A stretch of 5,440 nt of DNA, from assembly GCA_947175045.1 (NCBI GenBank), contig CAMWLH010000168.1:1-5440 (forward strand), in the 5' to 3' direction. Both the position numbers and the translations under genes were made by a program. Shown here one piece after another: positions 1-4,734 of this stretch (position 1 is its first letter; every line of letters starts with the position of its first letter). The stretch comes from an uncultured Clostridia bacterium. Its GTDB lineage: Bacteria > Bacillota > Clostridia > Oscillospirales > Ruminococcaceae. The notes beneath the pieces are model-generated. The model was not told where the DNA came from, ran no database searches, and saw nothing but the letters and a program-made list of their open reading frames with translations.

Positions 1-523
1 GATATACAGAAAACCGAAAATTCGGGAGATAGACCGCAGTCTGTTCCGCGGATTTATAAGGCGGCAGGTCGTTACGGACTGTTGGCGGCGCGAGGGCGAT
101 AAATGGGTGATAAAAAGCGACCCTTTTATTGATGACTGGAGCGAGGAGGACTACGCGTTTCTGATTACCTGCCTTAAAAACACGCTCTCAAGCGGCGGCT
201 TTGTTTACGGAGCGTTTGAACAAAACGTGCTCAAAGGCTTTGTTTCGGTTGAACCGAAGCTTATGGTGGGCGGCTATCTCGACCTTTCCAGCATTCACGT
301 TTCGGAGGATATGCGCGGTCAGGGTATCGGGAAAGCTCTTTTCCGCGCGGCTGCCGACTGGGCAAAAGCGCACGGCGCAAAGCGGCTGTATATCTCCTCC
401 CACTCCGCGGCGGAAAGTCAGGCGTTTTATAAAGCGATGGGCTGCGTGGACGCCGAGATATGCAATAAGGAGCATTCCGAAGCCGAGCCGTTTGACCGCC
501 AGCTTGAATATAAGCTAAAGTAA
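1..523 (+). CDS. GNAT family N-acetyltransferase, lacking about 2 bases of its start codon
   Basis: Probable acetyl-CoA-dependent N-acetyltransferase of the GNAT superfamily, cytoplasmic, substrate unknown. The frame is open from base 2 to the TAA at 521-523, giving 173 residues beginning IYRKPKIREIDRSLF. Base 1 is a G, so an ATG reaching two bases beyond the window would give a 174-aa protein, a normal length for a single-domain GNAT. A GTG at 107 could be taken as the start, but it would remove the beta1/alpha1 part of the fold. In the full frame it is an ordinary valine in the stretch DKWVIKSDP. The acetyl-CoA pyrophosphate loop (motif A) is clear: VSEDMRGQGIGKALF, with the R-G-Q-G-I-G signature. 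The motif-B-like end SQAFYKAMGC follows. Family assignment is firm and the substrate is not. It stands alone, with 111 bp separating it from the next gene. Confidence 0.9.
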   Translation, partial: IYRKPKIREIDRSLFRGFIRRQVVTDCWRREGDKWVIKSDPFIDDWSEEDYAFLITCLKNTLSSGGFVYGAFEQNVLKGFVSVEPKLMVGGYLDLSSIHVSEDMRGQGIGKALFRAAADWAKAHGAKRLYISSHSAAESQAFYKAMGCVDAEICNKEHSEAEPFDRQLEYKLK

Positions 524-578
524 GGGATTTCGCGCGTTTTTTACCGAAGCGCGTTATAATCGGTTTAAAATATATCAT

Positions 579-584
579 TATAAT
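579..584 (+). promoter_or_regulatory. possible -10 box upstream of the hydrolase gene
   Basis: A perfect TATAAT lies 50 bp before the hydrolase ATG, inside a very AT-rich stretch (560-622). A second TATAAT is at 555-560. Neither has a recognisable TTGACA-like box at 16-18 bp, so this is only a candidate promoter resting on the -10 sequence and its position. Confidence 0.3.
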
Positions 585-634
585 ATAAGGCAGACACATG
601 GTTTAATAAAAAATTTTTAATAAGGAGAATCGTT

Positions 635-1552
635 ATGAAAAAAATCACAGGCACTTTCCCCAGCAGCACCGGGCTTTGCGACATTCGCTTTTATTTTTAT
701 GTTCCCGAAAAGCCCAAGGCGCTGCTTATGCTGTCGCATGGTATGTGCGAATATATCGAGCGCTATAAGGATTTCGCGCGTTTCCTCTGCGACAACGACA
801 TTATATTGTGCGGAAACGACCATATCGGGCACGGAAACTCCATAAAAAGCGACGATATGCTGGGTTACTTCGGCTCTGAAAAGGGCTATATCAATATGGT
901 GCGCGATCTGCACCGCATGAAAACGGTTGCGGAAAAGCTCTACCCGAATATCCCGCATTTCCTTATGGGACACAGCATGGGCAGCTTTCTCGCGAGAATT
1001 TACTTCTCGAAATACGGCGACCGCTGGAGCGGAGCTATATTTATGGGAACAGGCGGCGGCATAGTGGGCTCCGCGCCGCTGCGCCGCGTGATGGAAACCA
1101 TATCGCGCAACCATGGCGACCTGTATCGTCACAAATTCGGCACACGGGTGGTTTTCGGAATGTTCAACCTGCGCACGGAGAACCGCCGCACTCCCAACGA
1201 CTGGCTGTCGCGCGACGATGAAAACGTTGATAAATTCTGCGCCGACCCCAAGTGCAATTTCACCTTTACCATAGCGGGCTATAAGGACCTGCTTAACGCG
1301 CTGCTGTGCAGCAACAGCGCTCCCGTGATCGAAAATACCCCCACGGACACTCCCATACTGTTCCTGAGCGGCGGAATGGACCCTATCGGGGAATACGGGC
1401 AGGGAGTGCGCACCGCCTGCATGAAGTATATGGAGCACGGCTGCGACGTGAATATCCGCATTTACCGCGAGGCGCGGCACGAGCTTATCTTCGAGCTTAA
1501 CCGCGAGGAGGTAATGAACGATATTCTGGAGTTCCTCATCAAAAGGATATAA
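635..1552 (+). CDS. alpha/beta hydrolase, serine aminopeptidase S33 / monoacylglycerol-lipase type
   Basis: A 305-aa cytoplasmic alpha/beta hydrolase with no signal peptide, of the Hydrolase_4 type that includes bacterial monoacylglycerol lipases and lysophospholipases. Visible landmarks are the oxyanion-side motif LSHGMCEY (HG at residues 35-36), the nucleophile elbow GHSMG with Ser114, the acid in LSGGMDP with Asp249, and the histidine in EARHE with His282. The order and spacing of this triad fit a complete enzyme of normal length. The cap region (about residues 145-225) is not distinctive enough to name a substrate; an acyl-glycerol or other ester is the family expectation. The ATG at 635 is preceded by AAGGAGA at 622-628, an ideal ribosome binding site. 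The stop codon TAA (1550-1552) shares its last base with the first base of the palindromic repeat that follows. Confidence 0.9.
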   Translation: MKKITGTFPSSTGLCDIRFYFYVPEKPKALLMLSHGMCEYIERYKDFARFLCDNDIILCGNDHIGHGNSIKSDDMLGYFGSEKGYINMVRDLHRMKTVAEKLYPNIPHFLMGHSMGSFLARIYFSKYGDRWSGAIFMGTGGGIVGSAPLRRVMETISRNHGDLYRHKFGTRVVFGMFNLRTENRRTPNDWLSRDDENVDKFCADPKCNFTFTIAGYKDLLNALLCSNSAPVIENTPTDTPILFLSGGMDPIGEYGQGVRTACMKYMEHGCDVNIRIYREARHELIFELNREEVMNDILEFLIKRI

Positions 1553-1678
1553 TACTAATTCACAATCTCCGTACAGACATCTTTGCAAAAATCCCAAACC
1601 TATCGCTGCGACGAGTTTCCTTGCGCTATGCTTGGTCTTTTCGCAAATCTTGTCTATACCGCGATCGTGAATTAGTAT
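1552..1678. repeat. 127-bp palindromic repeat, copy 1 (MITE-like)
   Basis: Terminal inverted repeats of 27 bp: 1552-1578 begins ATACTAATTCAC and 1652-1678 ends GTGAATTAGTAT, with 23 of 27 positions complementary. The palindrome continues inward with lower fidelity (TTTGC near 1582 against GCAAA near 1643-1647; about 19 of 25 positions), so the whole element can form one long imperfect hairpin with its tip near 1605-1625. It has no coding capacity. It begins in the stop codon of the hydrolase gene and fills most of the 153-bp gap to the next gene. A shortened relative lies at 4677-4729, which shows it is a dispersed family and not a chance palindrome. Confidence 0.8.
1650..1678 (+). promoter_or_regulatory. 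possible outward promoter in the repeat's right end
   Basis: TTGTCT (1650-1655), a 17-bp spacer and TAGTAT (1673-1678) give a sigma-A-like arrangement, four of six matches at each box, directed at the gene starting at 1706. The same two hexamers and the same 17-bp spacing recur in repeat copy 2. Activity is inference. Confidence 0.3.
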
Positions 1679-1705
1679 AAAGCGGACAGGGAAGGAACGG
1701 AGAAA

Positions 1706-2401
1706 ATGACATATAACGAATTTCTGGCGGGAATTGGCGAATATCGGGAGCTGTTTGAAAAGGGCTTGAAAAAACAGGCTAACAAGCTGCTATTCAAATT
1801 CGCGGAGGAATTCAAGGCGAACGTTCCACGGGAGCAGGCGGACGGGATATTGTTCCTCTTCTGCCGCGAATATTTTGACCAAAAAGCGCTGCCGTCCGCG
1901 TTGACTCACGATCAGCTCCCGTTTCAGCTTACGGGGCTGCTCAACGACTACCTCAACCGCGAATGCTCCAAGGAGAAAATGCCGCAGATGCGGTGGGCGT
2001 TTCAGCTTTACGGGAGATACTATAATCCCCACGATCCCCAAAACGAGCACGACCCCTTTGACATACTGAAAAAAGCCTACGAGCACCCCGAGTGCGATCA
2101 GGAAACCGTCGACCTATATTTCAACGAGCAGGTGGAATGGCTTTACTGGGGAGCGCACCACTTTCCCGATGGCTGTATCATTTCCCGCGAGTCATACCGC
2201 GAGACTGTTGCGACCGCCGAGAAGATTCTCTCGGAGAAAACGGTCGACCCCGCGCTTGTAGGAGCGTTCAACTATTATGTGCGGCTCTACGAGCTGTTTT
2301 ATGAATGGTCGGACGGCGGGCGCGAGGGGGATTTCGGGGAGCTCTGCGAAAGGTCGGGGCTGGAGTTTCACGCGGTCAGGGCTTTTTACTACAAAAAATA
2401 A
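1706..2401 (+). CDS. hypothetical protein, 231 aa, helical and aromatic-rich
   Basis: I do not recognise this protein. It has no signal peptide, no membrane segment and no catalytic motif I can identify. It is rich in Glu, Lys, Phe, Tyr and Leu in a pattern typical of an all-alpha soluble protein, with an aromatic-dense C-terminal half (for example FNEQVEWLYWGAHHF near residues 139-153 and FNYYVRLYELFYEW near 188-201). The ATG at 1706 follows AAGGA at 1692-1696 (9-nt spacing) and a closer GGAG at 1699-1702, so the start is well supported. It is the first gene of a compact group: its stop is 13 bp before the Dabb gene, and the ribosome binding site for that gene begins inside its own TAA. Co-transcription with the Dabb and deoxyinosine-glycosylase genes is likely, but this does not reveal a function. 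Confidence 0.75.
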   Translation: MTYNEFLAGIGEYRELFEKGLKKQANKLLFKFAEEFKANVPREQADGILFLFCREYFDQKALPSALTHDQLPFQLTGLLNDYLNRECSKEKMPQMRWAFQLYGRYYNPHDPQNEHDPFDILKKAYEHPECDQETVDLYFNEQVEWLYWGAHHFPDGCIISRESYRETVATAEKILSEKTVDPALVGAFNYYVRLYELFYEWSDGGREGDFGELCERSGLEFHAVRAFYYKK

Positions 2402-2414
2402 GGAGAACATAAAG

Positions 2415-2702
2415 ATGATCAAACATATCGTAATGTGGAAATTCAAGGAGGGAGAGCGGGACAATATGCTGCTGTTCCGCGACAGGCTGCTGGCGCTAAA
2501 AGGGCAGATACCCGAAATACGCGCTATGGAGGTTGGTATAAACATGAACCCCTCCGACCGAAGCTATGACGCGGTGCTTGTGTCTGAATTCGACAGTATG
2601 GAAGCGCTGAACTGCTACAGCACCAACCCTCTCCATGTGGCTGTGTCGGATTTCTGCAAGACTATCCGCACCGCCTCGGCAAGCGTTGACTATGAGTTCT
2701 GA
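2415..2702 (+). CDS. Dabb family stress-responsive alpha/beta-barrel protein
   Basis: A 95-aa single-domain protein of the Dabb (dimeric alpha/beta barrel, 'stress-responsive A/B barrel') family. The characteristic opening MIKHIVMWKFKEG contains the conserved His4. The central strand-helix YDAVLVSEFDSMEAL is followed by YSTNPLHVAVSDF, the counterpart of the family's Y-x-x-P-x-H segment, and the end VDYEF is typical. Members form small homodimers; a few are enzymes or polyketide cyclases, but most have no assigned reaction and none can be assigned here. The frame is open further upstream (to 2277), but the start at 2415 is chosen because AAGGAG (2400-2405) sits 9 nt before it and because the family begins exactly at MIKHI. 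Its last 11 bases overlap the next gene, so the two are probably translationally coupled. Confidence 0.9.
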   Translation: MIKHIVMWKFKEGERDNMLLFRDRLLALKGQIPEIRAMEVGINMNPSDRSYDAVLVSEFDSMEALNCYSTNPLHVAVSDFCKTIRTASASVDYEF

Positions 2703-3183
2703 ACGGGTCGTACACGAGTTCCCGCCCGTGTACAACGGCGATTCGCGGGTGCTGATACTGGGAACAATACCATCGCCGAAATCACGGGAGCACGGATTTT
2801 ACTATATGCACCCTCAAAACCGCTTCTGGAAAATGCTGTGCGCCGTTCTGGGGGAGAATATCCCCGAGGACGTCAACGGCAGGCGCGTGCTGTGCCTGAA
2901 GCACGGCATAGCCCTGTGGGACGTGTTGGAAAGCTGCGACATAACGGGCGCGGAGGACAGCTCCATCAAAAACGCCAAGCCGAATGATTTGCGGCTTATT
3001 CTTGATAGCTGTCCGATAAAGGCAGTGTTTACAACGGGAAAAAAGGCGCACGCTCTGTACGGCAAATACTTTCCTGATCTGCCCGAGGATATCTGTCTGC
3101 CCTCCACCAGCCCCGCCAACCGCACCATAACCGAGACGGAAATGCTGGAGGAATACCGCAGGATAGCTCAATATTTAAACTAA
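2692..3183 (+). CDS. DNA-deoxyinosine glycosylase (hypoxanthine-DNA glycosylase, UDG superfamily family 6)
   Basis: A 163-aa base-excision repair enzyme expected to remove hypoxanthine, formed by adenine deamination, from DNA. Family features visible are RVVHEFPPVY at the N-terminus; the strand and active-site loop VLILGTIPSPKSRE (residues 20-33); GFYYMHPQNRFW (35-46), where Asn43 is my candidate for the family's catalytic asparagine; GIALWDVLESCDI (72-84); and the second active-site loop LPSTSPANR (136-144). The length is normal and no key motif is missing. The start is placed at ATG 2692, where homology begins; an ATG at 2635 in the same frame adds 19 unrelated residues encoded over the Dabb gene. 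No strong ribosome binding site precedes 2692, which fits coupling to the Dabb gene, whose TGA is at 2700-2702. A terminator follows within a few bases of the stop. Confidence 0.9.
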   Translation: MSSERVVHEFPPVYNGDSRVLILGTIPSPKSREHGFYYMHPQNRFWKMLCAVLGENIPEDVNGRRVLCLKHGIALWDVLESCDITGAEDSSIKNAKPNDLRLILDSCPIKAVFTTGKKAHALYGKYFPDLPEDICLPSTSPANRTITETEMLEEYRRIAQYLN

Positions 3184-3188
3184 AGAAA

Positions 3189-3230
3189 TGCGGTATCAAG
3201 TGAAAACGCTTGATACCGCAATAATTTTTT
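3189..3230 (+). terminator. intrinsic terminator, possibly bidirectional
   Basis: The stem pairs TGCGGTATCAAG (3189-3200) perfectly with CTTGATACCGCA (3209-3220). It extends by one G-T wobble and one G-C pair to an AAAA loop at 3203-3206. T6 follows at 3225-3230. It lies 6 bp after the glycosylase stop and 46 bp past the convergent minus-strand gene end. Read on the minus strand, the stem is followed by TTTCTTTA, a weaker tract, so it may serve both convergent units. Confidence 0.9.
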
Positions 3231-3275
3231 GTTGAGAATTACTCCGCCGTTAGTCGGTTGTACGTTCGGACTGCA

Positions 3276-3806
3276 TTATACCGCTGTATTTACGTCCTCC
3301 GGGTCAATCGTTATTCGCTCATATATGTTTCCGTCCTCAGCGGTATATTCCGTTATTGTGCCGATTTCCTCGCCTTTGTCGATTATATAGCCGATATCGC
3401 CGAGTTCGTCTGCACCAACCTCTACGGCGGCTTCATCAAAATATGCGTCGACTACCGCGCCGACCTCGGCGCTCTCGGGCAGTTCAAGCCAGATACGCTC
3501 GTATGTGTTTCCGTCCTCGGCAGTGTATTCGGTTACTCTTCCTGTCACCTCTACTCCGCCTACCCAAAGGCTGAACGTTCTGACGATACCGTCAATGACC
3601 GCGCCGTCGGTAGCGGCGTTAGCGGTAACAACGGACACAGCTCCCGTTGCGGCGATAGCCGCCGCTATTATCAAAGGCTTTACGGAAAAATGTTTCATGT
3701 TTTTGTCCTCCTCTATCCGCGACAAAACAGCGGTCTTGATATCCTCGGTGCTTCTGTCTGCTGTCTGTTCCTCGTCAAAGCATTTTTTCAGCAATTCTTC
3801 AAGCAT
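3276..3806 (-). CDS. single-pass membrane protein, probable anti-sigma/sensor partner of the adjacent ECF sigma factor
   Basis: A 176-aa protein with three parts: a short charged cytoplasmic head (1-42), one hydrophobic segment (about 44-62, beginning PLIIAAAIAATGAV) and an acidic outer part (about 65-176). The acidic C-terminal side and basic residues before the segment predict N-inside, C-outside. The outer part holds a duplicated motif, VTEYTAEDGNTYER (91-104) and ITEYTAEDGNIYER (151-164), exactly 60 residues apart. The start is ATG 3806: AAGAGG at 3815-3820 sits 8 nt upstream, whereas the in-frame TTG at 3812 is only 2 nt from it. It overlaps the sigma gene by 8 nt (ATGCTTGA), so translation is probably coupled. 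Calling it an anti-sigma factor rests on this context and topology; the zinc-binding HxxxCxxC signature of ZAS-type anti-sigmas is absent. A second start at codon 37 is described separately. Confidence 0.7.
   Translation of the reverse strand: MLEELLKKCFDEEQTADRSTEDIKTAVLSRIEEDKNMKHFSVKPLIIAAAIAATGAVSVVTANAATDGAVIDGIVRTFSLWVGGVEVTGRVTEYTAEDGNTYERIWLELPESAEVGAVVDAYFDEAAVEVGADELGDIGYIIDKGEEIGTITEYTAEDGNIYERITIDPEDVNTAV
3306..3536 (-). repeat. internal duplication in the membrane-protein gene
   Basis: Bases 3311-3355 and 3491-3535 match at 36 of 45 positions, offset by exactly 180 bp (60 codons). They encode the two T/I-E-Y-T-A-E-D-G-N-x-Y-E-R motifs of the extracytoplasmic part. Divergence is mostly at third positions, which indicates an old duplication held by selection on protein sequence. 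Confidence 0.8.
3696..3713 (-). promoter_or_regulatory. internal ribosome binding site and ATG inside the membrane-protein gene
   Basis: On the minus strand GAGGAGGA (complement of 3706-3713) lies 8 nt before an in-frame ATG (3696-3698), which is codon 37. Starting there would give MKHFSVKPLIIAAAIAATG and onward to TANA-AT, a textbook Sec signal peptide with an A-x-A-like cleavage site. The site is at least as good as the one for the full-length start. The purine run also encodes I-E-E-D, so it could be coincidental. Confidence 0.4.
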
Positions 3807-4350
3807 GATCAAAACCTCTTTTCGTCAGATAATCTTTTAGCTTGTTTCGTGTTCTGGAGAGGGCGGAGCGCACCGTGCTCTCGGAAAGCTCCATTTTGCG
3901 CGCTATTTCGGGCGTGCGTTCGCCGTAGAAGTAATACCTCGCGAACATCTCGCTTTCTCTTTCGGAGAGCGTTGAAAGCCCCTCGTCAAGACAGCGTATC
4001 ATCTCGCGGAGCTGCGCCGTTTCCTCGATACGGAATCCGCTCGGTATGTCAAGCTCCGAGATATCCTCAAACGGCGGCTTTTCGGATTTGAAATGATCCT
4101 TTACGGCGTTTCTCGCTATCGCGGAAAGATATGAACGGAATCCGACCCCCGCGTCAAGATTTTCCCTATGCTGCCAGAGCGAAAAGAAAACGTCCGAGCA
4201 AAGCTCGTCTATATCCTGCTCGGGAAGCGTTCCGCGCGAAAAGTTGCGTATAACAGTGCGGACATATCCCGTATAGCAGTCCATTATTTCCTTTAAAGCC
4301 GCCGTGTCGCCCCTTTTCAGCTTTACGGCGAGCGTTCTTTCCTTTGTCAT
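3799..4350 (-). CDS. RNA polymerase sigma-70 factor, ECF type
   Basis: A 183-aa alternative sigma factor. Region 2 covers about residues 8-88, including the core-binding, DxLTQEVF-like segment IDELCSDVFFSLWQH (47-61) and the promoter -10-recognition part FRSYLSAIARNAVKDHF (71-87). A short linker (88-115) replaces region 3. Region 4 covers about 120-178, with the helix-turn-helix TPEIARKMELSESTVRSALSR (split here as TPEIARKMEL, residues 146-155, and SESTVRSALSR, 156-166) that reads the -35 element. The frame is open to 4437, but the start is taken at ATG 4350 because GGAGG (complement of 4361-4365) lies 10 nt upstream and the N-terminus MTKERTLAVKLKRGD fits the family. The extension would be 29 non-homologous residues. 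Its stop overlaps the following membrane-protein gene by 8 nt, the usual sigma/anti-sigma arrangement. The stimulus sensed cannot be told from sequence. Confidence 0.9.
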   Translation of the reverse strand: MTKERTLAVKLKRGDTAALKEIMDCYTGYVRTVIRNFSRGTLPEQDIDELCSDVFFSLWQHRENLDAGVGFRSYLSAIARNAVKDHFKSEKPPFEDISELDIPSGFRIEETAQLREMIRCLDEGLSTLSERESEMFARYYFYGERTPEIARKMELSESTVRSALSRTRNKLKDYLTKRGFDHA

Positions 4351-4360
4351 AGTGTCCAGA

Positions 4361-4365
4361 CCTCC
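4361..4365 (-). promoter_or_regulatory. ribosome binding site setting the sigma-factor start
   Basis: GGAGG on the minus strand, 10 nt before ATG 4350. It decides between this start and the upstream in-frame ATG at 4437, which has no comparable site. Confidence 0.75.
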
Positions 4366-4372
4366 GAAGAAA

Positions 4373-4412
4373 TGCTGCGCAGCAATCTTTTTTGCCCTCT
4401 CACTTATATATA
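4373..4412 (-). promoter_or_regulatory. candidate leader of the sigma operon: AT-rich -10-like element and 12-bp palindrome
   Basis: On the minus strand TATATATAAG (4412 down to 4403) is a possible -10 region, but no convincing -35 box pairs with it: TTGCAG lies 19 bp upstream. Between it and the ribosome binding site is the perfect 12-bp palindrome TGCTGCGCAGCA (4373-4384), a possible operator. I could not find a clear ECF-type GAAC/CGTC pair that would show autoregulation. Confidence 0.3.
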
Positions 4413-4445
4413 CGACGATTTTTCGGAAACGCTGCAAAATAAACG

Positions 4446-4484
4446 AAAAAAATCCTCCCCGCGCAAATTCGCCGCGGGGAGGAT
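4446..4484 (-). terminator. strong minus-strand intrinsic terminator
   Basis: A perfect 12-bp GC-rich stem, ATCCTCCCCGCG (4452-4463) with CGCGGGGAGGAT (4473-4484), encloses a 9-nt loop. On the minus strand it is followed by T7 (complement of 4446-4452). It therefore ends transcription coming from the gene at 4735-5365 and insulates the sigma operon, although about 250 bp of repeat sequence lies between it and that gene. Confidence 0.9.
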
Positions 4485-4492
4485 AATACTAT

Positions 4493-4674
4493 AGCCTGTA
4501 TAAAAATGTTGACCTAAAGCCGGTTATTTGAAAAAATTTCAAAATTTTCGCACTCACGCTCCGCTTCGCTCTGCGCGGCTGCGAAAACCGTACACATTTG
4601 CCATTCGGCAAATGTGTACTTTTTGAAATTTCATGCGCCGACATTGCGTTGTCCATAGGCTTTTTTTACAGGCT
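4493..4674. repeat. 182-bp element of nested inverted repeats (MITE-like)
   Basis: Ends are inverted repeats: AGCCTGTATAAAAA (4493-4506) against TTTTTTTACAGGCT (4661-4674), 13 of 14 complementary. Nested inside, AAATTTCAAAA (4534-4544) pairs perfectly with TTTTGAAATTT (4621-4631). Within that are two side-by-side hairpins. One is closed by TTTTCGCA (4545-4552) and TGCGAAAA (4580-4587), with CCGC/GCGG further in. The other is a perfect 13-bp stem (4590-4602 with 4607-4619) around an ATTC loop. The result is a three-way-junction fold available to either strand. I see no credible coding sequence in it. It could be a non-autonomous mobile element or a structured RNA; the terminal repeats favour the former. 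Confidence 0.7.
4590..4624 (+). terminator. terminator-like hairpin inside the 182-bp element
   Basis: The perfect 13-bp stem with tetraloop (4590-4619) is followed by T5 (4620-4624), the layout of an intrinsic terminator for plus-strand transcripts. No plus-strand gene runs into it, so it may simply be part of the repeat. Confidence 0.4.
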
Positions 4675-4676
4675 GA

Positions 4677-4705
4677 ATACTAATTTACAATCGCCGTATA
4701 GACAA
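4677..4705 (-). promoter_or_regulatory. possible outward promoter in repeat copy 2
   Basis: On the minus strand TTGTCT (complement of 4700-4705), a 17-bp spacer and TAGTAT (complement of 4677-4682) repeat the arrangement seen in copy 1, pointing toward the 182-bp element and the sigma operon. Any transcript would meet the terminator at 4484-4446. Confidence 0.25.
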
Positions 4706-4729
4706 GATGACAAGATTATAAATCAGTAT
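4677..4729. repeat. 53-bp short copy of the palindromic repeat, copy 2
   Basis: Bases 4677-4708 match the reverse complement of 1647-1678 (one end of copy 1) at 29 of 32 positions. The other end, 4714-4729, is the inverted counterpart of the first 16 bases (14 of 16). The interior 70-odd bases of copy 1 are missing, so this is an internally deleted member. It ends 5 bp after the stop codon of the minus-strand gene at 4735. Confidence 0.75.
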
Positions 4730-4734
4730 AAGTT

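Noticed and set aside
531..553. CGCGC/GCGCG inverted repeat after the acetyltransferase gene, considered as a terminator
   Set aside because: The stem is only 5 bp with a 13-nt loop, the T-run is in the loop and not after the stem, and nothing terminator-like follows.
617..1597. 326-codon open frame antisense to the hydrolase gene
   Set aside because: It mirrors a well-supported hydrolase with a full catalytic triad, has no recognisable protein features, and starts inside the palindromic repeat. It is a by-product of codon usage in the real gene.
3258..4091. 277-codon plus-strand open frame across the sigma and membrane-protein genes
   Set aside because: The Cys/Arg-rich, low-complexity translation has no domain, and both genes on the opposite strand have clear family features, starts and ribosome binding sites.
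4403..4440. Autoregulatory ECF promoter upstream of the sigma gene
   Set aside because: TCGTCG is present as a possible -10, but no GAAC-like -35 box lies at the required 16-17 bp, so the claim cannot be supported.
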